Below, one piece after another: positions 22,481 to 35,219 of a DNA stretch of 64,000 nt. Each line of letters opens with the position of its first letter. The stretch's first letter is position 1. A program made the translations under genes and the position numbers. This DNA comes from Datnioides undecimradiatus (Eukaryota; Chordata; Actinopteri; Lobotiformes; Datnioididae): NCBI GenBank assembly GCA_008933995.1, contig WARS01000038.1:3868510-3932509 (forward strand), in the 5' to 3' direction. The notes beneath the pieces were generated by a model that worked only from the letters and a program-made list of their open reading frames with translations, did not search any database and was not told where the DNA came from.

Positions 22481-25400
22481 CCCATGTTGTTTTGATGGTG
22501 GAGTTTGTTTTTGCGTTGTAATTGCGATGCCCCCCCCCCCCAGCAGTGTCAAGTCCCGTGCGTTATAAAATCACATCTTTACGAATCAGGATCTAATTTT
22601 GACTTCCTCTGCCGGTTAACATACGTGAGAGAGTGAAGCAATCACCAAGATACAAGATGAGGCTTTTAGTTGGTGCTTGAGTTCAATATATTTTTTACTT
22701 GAACACAGCAAATTAAACAGATTGAGTGACATCGAACTTGCCTCCTAAAATGGAAATATCAGAAATATCTGTCTTCAGTGGCAGCGACCTTTGGACTCTG
22801 TCTCTTTAAGAATTAACCAAGAGGTCAGTGCCGTCGCCCATCCGTCTAAATGAATGTAGCTCAAGATCACTCGGGTCTGATCTTGATTTGGATTTTATTT
22901 AATTACAAGTATATGAATGCATGTCTTGCTTTGCTGTAATGCTGTTATTCTACATCATGGAAAGTGTAATTGAGACCACACAGGGCATTACAGGGCAACA
23001 TTATGGCTGAGGAGCTGAGTGATGCGTCTGTGCTTGACGCGCTGCTCCCTGTTTCTTAATTAGAAACTCGGATCAGAATGGCGGTCCAGGAATGGCGTTT
23101 CTTTTCTTTACATCTCTTGAGCGAGAGGGGCGACGGGGGGGGGTGTCACGGCTGCCCCACGGCTCCCACGCAGCAAAGCACGTCGATAAATCTGCTTCCA
23201 AACATCCACAGATACTTCATGAAAAAAAATGTGAGGAAGATACATTAGAGCTCTTAACCTGGTAATGTCCTCTAATTGGGGGAAGCTGTAATTGGTTTAA
23301 GCATTAATCAGATTTGAGCCGGTCATGGTTAAGTGTTGTGCGAATGCGAGGTTTCCTGTTGAAGTATGAAAAGAGTTTTTGTTGGAAATGAATGTGTTTG
23401 TGCCGCTGGGGGCCTCTGGAGCACATTATGTGATCATGATGACCCTCACATTCAATGACCAAATATGCACTTAGTGATTGTAATGCTTGCACGGTGCACT
23501 TGGTGAGAAATGAGTCTCTCTAAACATGTTCAGTGAGGGGATTTGATTCTTGTGAGGGCTTGCTCCGCCTTATATATTATGCTGCTTTTATTGACATTGC
23601 ATTTAGTCGTTTGAATAATGACTAACTGCAGCAGCAAATTGGAATATCCGTTACAATAATCTCTTTAAACTGAATAGTCGGAGCCAAATAACCTCTTTCT
23701 TGTTACGTGGCATCAGAAGTGCTCTAGATTCGACTGGCGGCTTACTTTAACTCTAGTTAGCCAGGTTCAGTTTCCAGGTGCACACTTGTAGATGCACACG
23801 CTACATGATTAGAAGTATGTGGACTATCTGACATTAATATGCTGCTATAACAGCACTCATTATTCTGGGAAGGCCTGCTAGATTGCAGGGATTTGCACCC
23901 ATCAGACCCAGGTTCGACAGGTCCCGGCTCACGGTTTGTATTCCGGTTCATCCCAAAGATGTTGGATGGAGCTGAGGTCTGTGCACTTTTTTAAAACTAA
24001 ACAGGGAAAACCTTTTTTTGTGCAGACATTGCTTTGCACGTGGAGAAATATCATGTTGAAAGAGTCGTAGGCCAAGCCGTGAAAAACAGCCCCAGACCGA
24101 AATCACACAAAGGAATGTGGGCCGTGCATAGTTCCAACATTGTTATGAACAGAGTCTAGCTGCAGTTGAACCACAGTTTGAAATTAGCAGTTTGCTAACT
24201 CCTGCCCTAAAATCTGGTTCTGGCTCTGCTCACTGAGGTTTAAATCAGCCAATGAGATAATTTCAGCCCGCTGAGCAGCTCTGCCTCTGAGGAATGTTTG
24301 CATAATTAAAACTCTGATGTACAGCGTCATGTCTTGGCTGGATGGTGACATGCGGTACAGTATACTCTTGTGGGGATCAAAGTTGTGAAAGACATGTCTG
24401 CAGCTACAACCCACTGCTCCTCTGTATCAAAATGTTTTTCGAGATCGTCTTAAAGCAAACGTCTCTTTGACCAAAGGAGGGAGTTTTCTTTTTTGCATAA
24501 TGCAGCATGCATGTGGATTTGAAGGGAGAGTTCGCTGCTGCTGACATTCACAGCAGTGACTGCCAGCAATGCACAGTGGTATAATAGATGTAACATCACC
24601 ATGGCTTTCAGAAAACAAGACCTGGGGTGGGGTGAGGGAGTTGGAGAGGGGGGGAAAAAAATCATATAGATGGGAAAAAAGGTTGTCACCTTCACCTTGC
24701 GTACTTGTCATTCGCCCAGCGTCAGGTCATTAAATTCACATTAGGCCTCTCTGAGGGACCTTCGGATGCTGTTAGTGCACCTAAAGCTGTGTGGCAGTAA
24801 AAAGAATCACAACTTGCTCCTCTCCGCGATGGGGGAAAACACACACATAAAAGCAGCTACGCGGCACTTTGCATTCTGACACTGGATCATTATGGTCTCA
24901 TGTCTGTCCCCCCCCCCCCCCCCCCTTTCTGGGGTCGATAATGGAGACCGGGGGCGCTGGAGAGACGTTGGCCGTGTCCATTTGTCCGTCCCCTGGAGGA
25001 CAGAGCTGGATCCGAGTCAAAGTTTTAGATCGCTGCCACTGAGATGGCATTAACTCCCAGTCTCGTGGGTCAGCAGCGTGAATCATTTATTAACAGAAAC
25101 CTGCGATGGCCGTTTCAAATGTCAGATCACGTTAGGCCCATGTCCCCTGATTATTCGAGGAAAAAAAAAACAAAACAAAATGAAGGTGGGGTGGCACTTT
25201 GTCATATATCGAGTGCTTACCTCATGCTACAGTATCTGTAGCAAAAAAACATCTGTCACAGCTATGCAGGTCCTCTGACGTGCATGAGCCAAGAAGGAAT
25301 CGTTTATCGCTCTTTGAAACAAATAACTAGTCTGTTGTGGTTACAGTGACCTCTGCCAGGGTTTACACAGGGCCAACATCATTTGTGTTGATGGACGATG

Positions 25401-26630
25401 GAGTGGACACCCTTTGTGGCTATGAAGGAGCCATGTAGAGTTTGAAAGAATCACCCAGGTGATGTCAGCAAGGGTTGCGGCTTGGGTTCAGAGCTGGACC
25501 GTATGGTTTTGCTGAAATCCAGTGATTGATGTCGGTGAATTGAATCTTCAGCCCAAGCATGCAGCCTGCACATTTATATAGAGAGCCTGCATTACGGATG
25601 CACACGTTTTAAAGGCGCTGACCTGACATGATGTTCATTGAAATCGATCTCTGCCTGCTAAAACACAGTGATCATAAGAAGCAATGCTTTGTGAGACAGT
25701 TACACAGTTACCGGGGGGAAGTGGCTGGGTGGCGACGATGACCTTCCACGTGTTTATCTGGCCACGTCTGACATTGGCCACCCCATTTGCCTGCATATTA
25801 TTGTTTATGAACAGGATTTTTTTTTTTTGGGGGGGGGGGCAGTTTATAGGTTGGCATTGGACGGACAGCTGCTGTGTTTGGCTGTTGACCAGAGGCCTAA
25901 TAACTACTCTGCATGAGGCGGGACATTACCTGTGAGCAGCTGCCATCCAGTTGCACGATGCCGTGGCCAACAATAACCGTTTCAAATGGAAATGGAGTCA
26001 CTAATAATGATTTGAGCTGCTCGGCATCCTCAGACTCAAGTTGTTTGAACTTGAGTTTGTAACCTCTGGTCACATCCTGTATCTGTCGATGGATATCAGT
26101 TTAGATAAACAGATGAAGAATAAATAGAATTTAGTTGTTATGGTGCAGAGGGACTTTAAATCTGATCGTGGCAGCACTGCAGAGTTTTTGACTTCTGGCA
26201 GATAATGCTCACTGTCATTACTTTTCTTTTCAAACAGTTCTTCCCTCAGCTGCTGGTTGTGTCAAACGCTCAGTGTATTGGTTTATCCCTTTTGCTTCTC
26301 ATTTCTCATCTTTACACATGAGTTGATCGCAGCAGCTCGATCACCGCCGCCACCCCCCCCCCCACCTTCAGCCGCGTCCTGCGAGCGAGACAGCTGTGAA
26401 AACAGTGTGGAATCTGTGCAACCGGCGGAGAAACCGGCTCGTTGCTGTATCTTCCAATTTTAACCAGATTTTCCAGGGATATTAGAGGAAACAAAAGATG
26501 TGACATCCCAGCAATCCACTGTTCAAAGCTCCACCCGAGAACTTTGATGCAAGAGTCCTTCTGAATAAAGGGAGAGGGGAACATTTTGGATGGCTTCCTT
26601 ACATTTAAAGTGAGGTGACACTGCGCTGGT
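22481..26630. other. Intergenic with C/G homopolymers, no gene seen
   Basis: Homopolymers include C12 at 22530-22541, C18 at 24908-24925, T12 then G11 at 25817-25839, and C-rich DNA at 26350-26364. Between them, 23230-23340 has AATTGG and ATTAATC words resembling an element. Frames on both strands (60-110 codons) show no recognisable domain. Confidence 0.5.
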
Positions 26631-26839
26631 CCATAAATTTGCATTTGTTATTGCCAGTCTTTAGCATACATAATAAGAAACCACCCCTCAGATGTGGAGA
26701 TCTGACTCTGAAAAGACTGCATGCTTGTCACGATAAGACTCGTTCCACACGATCCTGACGGAAAGAAAACAAAGAACCAAACTTTCTAAGCCCACTCCGC
26801 CGTTTTCTGACACTTTTGTTTTTACCTCGATCAGAAAAA

Positions 26840-27065
26840 AGTCGTGCGTTTTACCAGCGCGCGACATCTGCGCAAATAAATGCGAGGCGTTTGTCACAGT
26901 GACATTGATACAGAGGCATGCTGATAAAGTTCATAACAGATAATTACCCAACAGGCTTCAAGACCAATCTGATCTCGCTATAAGAGGAGAGAGCATACTG
27001 TACCGTCGCTGCACGCAAGTGGCAATGAGCAATTAATGAAATACAAAGAGGGAAGAAACGTTCTT
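26840..27065. promoter_or_regulatory. Candidate conserved non-coding element
   Basis: Simple-repeat-free, moderately CpG-containing block with GCGCAAATAAATGCG near 26870, CAGATAATTACCC near 26938 and GCAATTAATGAAATAC near 27028. Texture suggests a regulatory element; not aligned. Confidence 0.36.
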
Positions 27066-27499
27066 TGATGCTCAATTTACTTGCCTTCGTACGTATTTGC
27101 AGAAGTGCAAACTAGACCCCACTCGCTTCCTCCAGGTACTTTCAGAATTACCAGTTTTTACAAGTTGCCTGCATGTTAATTATCCCCAGCAGCCGTAAAA
27201 TCAACAGAGAGAGTGAATGTTCTGCGATCGCAAGTTGTGAAAGGTGTTGCTTGCCAGTCGATTCAAATGCCGCAATTAGTGTTGCTGTTGCTATTTGAGG
27301 TATTTGTCGAACTTACCTTGTCTAGTTTGAAAACCGCACCAGTCTCAGCAAATACCTCATTAAAACATAAAGTTAATGCACACAGTTTCCCCTTTATTCT
27401 GTTTTTGTTTTTTTTTTAAATCCAGTGTAAAAAAACACGTCGCGCAGGGTCCGACGAGACATTGTTCGTGAAGAAAAGAACTTTAAAGGGGCATCAACC
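27066..27499. other. Intergenic with a short T run
   Basis: Ordinary unique sequence with T9 near 27409-27417; no gene or recognised repeat. Confidence 0.45.
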
Positions 27500-27865
27500 T
27501 GTTTTGGTGCTGCATCTGATATAACTCGAAGACAACGGGAGCTAAATTTGGTCAGAGCGATATTTAATTGGATGTCTACCTTGTTTATCTATTACCCTGC
27601 TCAGTCAATTCAATAGACTGTGAATTAACTCCATCAGCTCATGAGCATCTCCATCATCTCAATAGGTGTCCTCATGTATATGTAATAGGTCGACTTGCCT
27701 AATATTTAGAGTGTGCAGCACATGTGTCTACGTCCTGGAACGGGCATATACAGCGCTGGTTTACTTAATGCGAGCGCGCCAGTGTCACCAAGACAAATCC
27801 TTGTAAATTTATAGGAGCAGGTGAATAATGTGATTAAGTCAATGATTTGCAGTAAACCACCAGTC
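27500..27865. promoter_or_regulatory. Candidate conserved non-coding element
   Basis: One of the clearest element-like blocks. It has TATTTAATTGGATG near 27561, the forkhead-type word TTGTTTAT at 27581-27588, GTGAATTAACTCC near 27621, GTAAATTTATAGG near 27803 and GTGATTAAGTCAATGATTTGC near 27830. There is no simple sequence over about 360 bases. The function is inferred from this motif mix. Confidence 0.45.
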
Positions 27866-28041
27866 ACTCCGCGATAAGAGACCTCCTTAAATCAGCAAGA
27901 ACTGAAAAAAGTTGTCCATATACAGTGCTCCCCGCTCGCTGCTGGATGGGCACGGGCCTCATTTTATTCCAGCCCATGTATAAAACACAATGTGGGAATA
28001 GGTTTGACTGATCTTTCCCATCTAATATGCGACTTTCTCTC

Positions 28042-28061
28042 TTTTTTTTTTTTTTTTTTTT
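28042..28061. repeat. Poly(T) run of 20
   Basis: Uninterrupted T20 tract. No adjacent element is recognised. Confidence 0.9.
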
Positions 28062-28445
28062 GCTCATAAGTTGCAAATGGCTTCATTAAAACAAAAGCAC
28101 GACCATAGGGAGCACATAAAACATGCTGCTGCTACCTAATATGGTATTTATGACCGGGGCTAAATGTAGAGTGAATTAAACTTTAAAGGATTGCAGTCAG
28201 GTAGACTCGCCGACGTTTGTGGAGGAATGTCCATTAACAAGATGAAAGAAGAGGGGTGTGTGGATATGTGCGTGCGTGTGTGTGTTGGAGGGGAGTGTTA
28301 TTCCCCCATGGCCGCCGGTGGAACGTCAGCTACTCAGCTTAGACGGCTGGCTGGACCTCCTCGACACCTTACAACCGCACGTGAAATGAAAAATCGACTG
28401 ACAGATTCGCCCAGGAGCCCCAGCCTCCTGTATTTACAGAAATAA
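28062..28445. other. Intergenic with a short GT-rich stretch
   Basis: GT-rich sequence at 28255-28287 is preceded by unique DNA. The 84-codon frame at 28191-28445 has no recognisable domain. Confidence 0.45.
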
Positions 28446-28900
28446 TTAAAATGTAATATCATCAAAAGTGACTTCTCCCACTTCCCTCCACCCCTTCTTC
28501 ACCGATTCTCCTTGTAGTCGGTGCCGTGCGCTCTGCGAAAGAAGTTTCATCTGCTGGAGAAAATAAACCAATTAACAGCTGATGTAGTCGAGATGCAGCG
28601 AAAGGAGGTTTATGCCGACCGAGGCGTGATGCAGAATGCTTATTAGAGAACAGGTTCAAGTCTAAATAATCACTAGACATGCTTGGAACCAATTCTACAT
28701 TCATCAGCTCCTGGATTTCCCAGCGGGGAAGTACACAGGAGCAAAGGCCTCGTCAGGCGCTCCGGATGCCTCAATCTTAACCTGGCGGAGCTGCTTTGGG
28801 TGGCACACAAACAAGCCAGAATCAAATAAGAACTAAAACCAGCTAAAGTCAATATTCCGAGGCGCTTGGCGGGAGCCGGGCTTTATTTAGTGTTTTAGAT
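28446..28900. promoter_or_regulatory. Candidate conserved non-coding element
   Basis: Simple-repeat-free block with CCAATTAACAGCTGATG near 28569, which joins a homeodomain core to an E-box, TAAATAATCACTAG near 28662 and AACCAATTCTACATTCATC. Texture fits a developmental enhancer. Inferred. Confidence 0.4.
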
Positions 28901-31900
28901 GACTTATTACCTGCACAGCCCTCAAACACACTGCACAAGGGAAATCCTGATTCACCAAGCATTATGGCAGAAGTCAAACAAGCTTCAGCCAGCTGCGGGC
29001 TGGTTTGCTGATTTTCTTATGTTAGTGGCTCCGTTGATGCATGAATGTAATATTTTGTTCAGCAAATCTCTTACTCACAGCGAGTCTGCGCTGCTGCGGC
29101 ATTTAAGTGTTAACAGATGGAGTTTTTAAAGTCAACACAGTTTCGGTTTCACACCAGCACATTAGAGCTTTTGTGTTTAATTTAACAATTTTTTATTCCT
29201 TATTTAATTTACTTAAAAATCCCGGCCCAGTGCTTTATATAGAGACACACATACACAGCCTTGTTATGCAAAATAATGACTGAAACTCAAGCGCGGTCGT
29301 AGGCTTATGTGTTTGAGAGCCTCATAATGTGACAGCAGGATGCAAGTTAGACACAACCAAGTAATAACTAACAATAAAAGAAATGAGCTAATTTTGTATT
29401 GGACTGTTCAGCCCACAGTGACTTCAGATGTTTTCTGTTTGCACGTCTAAGCCTAGCAGATCTTAACGACGAAGCTACAGGGTGGTAGGTTACAATTACA
29501 TGTGCTTTATATGTCATTAATGAAAGTTGCTCAGGCATGGAGTTTGAAAGTCTGATATGTAGGTAATGTGAGCTGGCGTTCTGCGTTTCAGTCTTTCTGC
29601 AGTATTATGCTGCTTTGTGGATGGGGCTTATATGAATCTGTGTTGAACGCCTGTGTGATTTGACTGCGTTACGTAACGCAACGAGAAAATCATTTTTCCT
29701 ATGATTAGAAAAGAGGAGATTTGTTGTTTTTTCAATCTGTTCCCGTGCAGATATTTCCTTAAAGTGGCCACTGTGGCGGCACAGTGTAATCTGGGCACAG
29801 GCGAAGACGACATGATCTCAGTGTTTTGCACATTTCGCGGCTGAATCTTATGAGACGAGTGCACTTTTGCAAGTATGTAAATATGTTTCCCAGAGCAGCT
29901 TTACGCTGATATTAAATTATTTATGATCTGAATTCATATTGTATATTTATATTTATGTAGTGTCAGACTGATATAGGGTAAGTCAAAATGGGGTCTAAAG
30001 AAATGAAACAAAATTATTCTCCTGAAAACATATTCATATATTCTTCTTTATATTAGTGTTTGTTTGCCTCACGGCGATCACCGACTCGAGTTCAAAGTTG
30101 ACCCAGTTTCTGATTTACCCGTACAGATGTGAACAGTGTAGAAAACCCACTCAGTGCTGCCAGTGCGTGTGTGGATCCTGCCGCCTTTGTGATTCTTTCA
30201 CAAACAAAACATTCGGAAAGTGAAAATCTTTTAAAATCTGTAAACGTTTGTTAGTTGAGGGACATTAAAAGTTTAGATACATTTGTAATGCGCCTCTCTT
30301 TCTGCAGCACAACATGTGCAACAACAGTGTCGGATGATTGCAAGGTGAATGCATTGATGCATGACCTTGGCCACCGCTACATGGTGCGACAACTCCACTC
30401 CGTCCCCCGGCTCTTGTCGAGAGCGTCATATTTTATACATTGAAGTCACATCTTGTGATTTTGCGTTTGGGGCACACAGGTAAGAGTGTACACATTCGAA
30501 ATGGCCACAGGGATCATGCATCTTAGATATGCTGTGTAATATGCACAGCTGTAATGGCTTGCATCCTCACTCTCTCTCTCTCTGCTCTCTTCCCATGAGG
30601 CTCGCCCACCTTTTTAACGTTTTAGCTCACAGATGGGCGAAAAAGGTTCCCTTGCTTTCACGTGACCTCTGTTGGATGTAAAAATTTGTGACACAAAGTG
30701 GCGCAGTTTCATATTTGTTTAGCAGTGACTGGCTCAACGCGCCAGCGTAATGGCACGGCTCCGGTAGCCAGATCACCGGAGGCGGTGCATCAGGGGACAA
30801 CCTGGGATCACCGTGCTGCTGATTTATGCATGAACCATGTGCTCACTTTGCCGAGACAGACGGAGGCGACGTTAACAGAGGAGACATTCGGACAGGAAGA
30901 CATCCTCTTCTTCCGTGATGCTGCGTGAACGCAGTCAGCAGGGATGGGTGGAGGCCTTCACAAAGAAATTACATATTCTGATGTTGTATTCATACCAGCT
31001 ACCTGTCTGCTCCGGCCATCTGTCATGAGAAATGAGGAACATGGAGGGGACAGAAGGGACAGCAACCTCAGTGATCATCCACATGCATGAAATCGTCAGT
31101 CAGTCAAAGACCTCGGGTCACTAAATGTCACTTTTTAGTCGTTAATTACAGCAAATAAATTAAAATTCAATTAAAATAAAGTAGCACTAACAAAGAAACA
31201 GAGGAGAATACGTCGGCATGTTGGGCCTCTTCTGTGCAGATGTTTTAATGCTGCACTGTTCTGGTCAGCTTTGCTGCAAATGATCACAATGTTAGGCCCC
31301 TGCTTGTGTGTGTGTTGGCATTTATTAGCTTTTCTCTTTGCAGTCAAACTTGCAACTGTTTTCTAAGACAAAGCTCCTGTTAAATTATAAATTACACAGC
31401 TTTTTTTTCTTCACAGCGCCGACATCTCTCTTGTAGCTGTGCAGCCGTGTTTTTCTGTCAAATTACAAGCGGTTTTGAAATCGTTCGAGATCAGTCAGCA
31501 TGCAGATGAACTGGAAATGTTGTCTGGCTGATTTTAAGCCTGACCACCGAAACTTGTCACTCGCGCCCGCCTGCGACGTTGGTGACGATCTCCTGCTTCT
31601 CGTTCCTCAACGGCTGACCTTATTTTAAACGAACAAACAGAAAACAGCCGAGCAGCAGTGAAGCAGAAAGCTTTGTTTTCCGCCTCTGATACCAGAGCGT
31701 TGCTGCTTGCAGCCAGTATTCTCATACTTAATATATGAGCTATCAGCTGAGTGTCCATCCCAGGTGGCCATAACATACTATGACATGCAGACAGCGCGAA
31801 CAGATTGCAAAGCACTTGGGCCGTGCTGCGTTAATACTGATGTTTCAGGTCACAGCTTTAACAGCATATCACTTGGTGGTGCAGTGGCCAGCGGTCTGCT

Positions 31901-32199
31901 TCCCTTTTGCCTCTTTTGGCATGACACTAAACCCAGGGGATTGAATAAATTGGCTATAGTGAGCCAGACTCATTTCCTTCGGAGTATATAAATCCCGCAA
32001 AAGAGTCACATGCACAGTCGTGGAGTTTGTGTTTTTGTCAGCTCGTCATAAATAAAAATATAGATGTGTTTATGTTACCGTGTTCATAATTCCATATATA
32101 AGCAAAAACATTATTTTGTGCGGTGAAACAAGCCTTTTGTCAACATCTGGATCACAGATTGTACCTTTAACACGTGAAATATGGCGTAATGATTGTGAC
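28901..32199. other. Intergenic, no gene seen
   Basis: Mostly AT-leaning unique DNA. A TC-rich tract lies at about 30570-30590, a TCACGTGA E-box at 30658-30665 and CAG|GTAAGA near 30478, which looks like a splice donor but has no open exon upstream that I recognise. Sequence around 31690-31990 is somewhat element-like (GTATTCTCATACTTAATATATGAGC). No coding feature can be supported. Confidence 0.5.
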
Positions 32200-32660
32200 A
32201 GATGTAGACTTACCTAAATCATACCCCACACAGACAGGATTAACTTCCACCAGGGAGCTCCTTGAACATGTGGGCTGGGATGGCGTCCACGGAGTGTGCT
32301 CATCAAAATAGCAAATCTTGCATATAAAACACATTTCCCCTCAGCGTCAGGTATTTGAAAGCCCCCTCTGTGTTCCACTGTAAGTCGTTTCTTTAAGGAA
32401 ATTGGCCTACCTATTACAAAGCAAACCCTGTTTCTTCCAACTCTGCTCACTCACACGACATTAATTCGAACACTGGAAACCTGCAAGGAGATCTGGCCCC
32501 TTTGAGCATCCCCATCCCTGTTTATCTTGACAGCGCTCTCCTTAAGCAGGCCGTGTATCCATATTTGAAGGCGCCACCGGCTGCGTAGGTAAAGATGGGA
32601 ATTTGTAGTGACAAGGGGGGAGGGCATCAGCACAACAGAGGTACTTAAGGAAAGAGACAA
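32200..32660. promoter_or_regulatory. Candidate conserved non-coding element
   Basis: Long simple-repeat-free block with ACATTAATTCGAAC near 32458, CTGTTTATCTTGACAGCGCTC near 32518 (a forkhead-like word, a MEIS-like TTGACAG and a REST right-half-like GACAGCGC) and TCTTTAAGGAAATTGG near 32391. One of the strongest candidates by texture. Frames on the minus strand (78 and 69 codons) are not recognisable. Confidence 0.45.
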
Positions 32661-33260
32661 CCTCTTCCAGCAAAGGCAAATGAGTCTTGTCAGCCGGCAG
32701 TTGGTGCAGTAATTATAAAGGGTGCGTTGAATTTCCCAGGGATTTCAGGAGAATGGCATAATGGAGAAAGCACTAAGAATTTTATAAGCCAAGCTGGGGG
32801 AAATAAGAAAGGAAAATGTAACATTCACTGAGGTCTGTCTTTGGAATAGAAGCGTTGGAGTTGTTTGTGATATTTAGCCACCCAGTATCTCGAGTCATTC
32901 CGCTACGAGTGAAACAGACTTGCTGATTGTGTGAAACTGCAGCAGAAATGGCCGCTGTTGTCCTAAATTACCAGTTAAGTTGTTGCACATTGCCACAGTA
33001 ATTCGGTGGATAGCAGGTGCGCCGGCTTGTCTAACCCTTCTCCTTCTCAGTGCGCTGCCAAAAGTGGAAAGCCAACTTTCTAGCAGCTGATGCTGCGGTC
33101 GTGGCGTTTTAGCCGAACACCACCTTGACAGACAGCTGGATCGCTGGAAAGATGGAATACTAAATTAATCCCAATGGGGATTTGTACAGTGCGTTGGTGT
33201 TGGCAATCATTAAAAGTATAGCATAGCTGGATTTTGTCATCTTTTCGTCTTTTCTCAGTG
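32661..33260. promoter_or_regulatory. Candidate conserved non-coding element, second block
   Basis: Continues with TGCAGTAATTATAAAGGG near 32706, CTAAATTACCAGTTAAG near 32963, CTAAATTAATCCC near 33161 and GCAATCATTAAAAG near 33204. It may be a single element with the preceding block or several small ones. Inferred. Confidence 0.38.
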
Positions 33261-33507
33261 CATCTCATGTGTTCCTTTGAAGCCGTTATGTTTTCTTTAT
33301 GTACAGAGACCGATATGCGCGCGCCTGTCCGCGGAGTATTTGAACCGACGAGGCTTTTAATGTGGATTTAGTTGGCTTCATTCACAAGAATCATCAAAAG
33401 GTTTTTGCATGACATAATAATGTAAAAGCAGCACAAATATCATCGTGCGTTATTGCTTTGAGAGCAGGGATTTGTTGGTGATTGTGCCGTGTTCTAATAA
33501 AGACAGT

Positions 33508-33745
33508 AGTCAAGTCAATTTTATTTATATAGCCCAATATCACAAATCATAACTTTGCCTGAAGGGGTTTTACAATCACTACAGCATATGACAGCCTCTA
33601 TCCTTAGACCCCTGAGACTTGGAGGAGGGAAAACTCCCTCAAAAAAAGCCTTTAATGGGGAAAAAACATGGGGGAGCAGAGGAGAGATGACTCTTCGGGG
33701 ATGGACAGATATGCAAGAGATGTTGTGTCCACAGAATGGACAGAT
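33508..33745 (+). repeat. Acanthomorph dispersed repeat (TCAATTTTATTTATATAGCC type)
   Basis: The head TCAATTTTATTTATATAGCC, then a CACAAAT block, GGGGTTTTACAATC, ATGACAGCCTCTATCCTTAG, a GGGAAAACTCCCTCAAAAAA block and ATATGCAAGAGATGTTGTGT follow, in order, the layout I remember for an interspersed repeat very common in percomorph and related fishes. It has no intact coding frame. The copy may extend to about 33840. It is the best taxon marker in the window; the formal family name was not checked. Confidence 0.85.
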
Positions 33746-34049
33746 CCTGTAAAATGAGACTTGCTGCCAAACCTGGAACCAGTTTGACCTGAAAGGGGGG
33801 GAGACAGCACAAACCCAAGCAGGGACACACAGAGGATTAATCAAATATTATAATGTTTTCTTATATTATATCACATACAGTATTTGCCACGATGTTGTTG
33901 TGAGAATCTCATTTCTCATTAAACCTTCAGAGGTCAGTCTTTAAAGTCTGCAGTGGGGCCTGAATCACGGAGGTGTTAAATGAATTTCAATAGAGAGGCT
34001 TTCACAGGAGAGTTTTACTGTCCCTCAATGATCTTAATGCTGTTTTAGA
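33746..34049. other. Possible repeat tail and spacer
   Basis: Contains a G7 run near 33796 and AT-rich sequence; the first 90 bases may belong to the preceding dispersed repeat. Nothing else seen. Confidence 0.4.
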
Positions 34050-34355
34050 GCCTTTTCCCACCTTGACAAGAGTAATCTGGGAGGGAAACGCCGCCTGCCT
34101 CGAGTTCCTGTGCATGTTAATTGACGAATTTAAAAGGTATTACACATCAGAACACAGGGTCTTTTATCAGCAGTTTCAATCCCCAAACGACTTGAGCAGT
34201 GTTTGCTTTGAAGCACCTAAACAGGGTAATACGGGGTATCCTCCGGCTGTATCGGTGTATCTCTGCCTCTTTCTACAAATATTTCCCCGGGCCGACTCTC
34301 TGAAAGGCGTTTTTACACAAATGCACCTTGTTAAAAAAGGTAAAAAGTGAATTAG
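34050..34355. promoter_or_regulatory. Candidate non-coding element crossed by a 95-codon open frame
   Basis: The block has CATGTTAATTGACGAATTT near 34113 and no simple repeat. A plus-strand frame (34063-34350) stays open through it and has a non-repetitive, mixed residue content, unlike the microsatellite frames elsewhere. I do not recognise the protein. Regulatory DNA is the more likely reading; an exon is not excluded. Confidence 0.3.
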
Positions 34356-35175
34356 AATGAAGCTAGTCGTTTACTTAGCTGCTAAAATAGACCTCAAGCG
34401 TTTCCTACAGGGAATTTGTTTTTCTGTAGCTTGATGCGTACTTTGTGTTTATCCCCCCTCCAGAAACGTTCATGTATATCTGAGTCTCGACAGTTACATC
34501 TGTTCAGGTATGCAGCGCCTCGAGCGGCGTCGGTGAAACTGCTGCCAACTCGCTTCGCATCCCGTCCGTGCACCTCTGCGTTCCCGCATTTCTCCGTTCA
34601 CCTCCAGACCTCGCTGGCCCCGTCGACCCTCCCCCGTGCGATCCCTGCGACCCCCATCACTTCAGAGAAAACAGATGTAAACCTCATCCTCCCTGTCCGT
34701 GTCCCGGGGACACACCGGGGCTCACCGCCGACTCGGAGGTCCCTCAGCGACAACTGTCCTGATTTCGAGTGACACCAGAGTCAGTCTTCAGTCACTCTGA
34801 TCCTGTCAAGGCGTCGGCTGAGATGAACTGATGGCGGATGGCCTATTTATACCCCAGTCACCTGATCTCTCACTCCCCCACAGGCCAGGAATATTAAATT
34901 GACAGCAGCATATTCTGAAATGTGTGATTGCCCTGGAGCCTGCACGCACTCAGGGTTATCTGCTTTTTATTTTTAACTTACCTTGATAAACACACGCAGG
35001 GCTCTTCTGCAGACTCTAACACCAGGTTGATGGTTTGAGTCCCTCTGGGATAACCGGCACTAAATATGTTCTTAAAGTCTGTTGATGAACAGATTGATCC
35101 CACCTGATTTTGTTAAAGATCCAAATAACGGTGGAAAATAATTAGTTATAATCATCTGTTAATCATTTTCCTCCT
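34356..35175. other. Intergenic, no gene seen
   Basis: CpG-containing, C-rich sequence at about 34500-34760 supports two overlapping plus-strand frames (118 and 64 codons), rich in Pro, Ser and Thr and without a recognised domain. The remainder is AT-leaning. Confidence 0.45.
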
Positions 35176-35219
35176 TTTTGGGTTTTGTGTTCAGTCAGTC
35201 AACTTAACTCATTCTCTGA

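Noticed and set aside
23890..23945. AGGTTCGACAGG, resembling a tRNA T-loop
   Set aside because: No cloverleaf arms or A-box upstream on either strand.
31866..31930. GGTGGTGCAGTGGCCAGCGG, resembling the head of a fish tRNA-derived SINE
   Set aside because: No A-box/B-box spacing or tail could be followed; the resemblance fades after about 22 bases.
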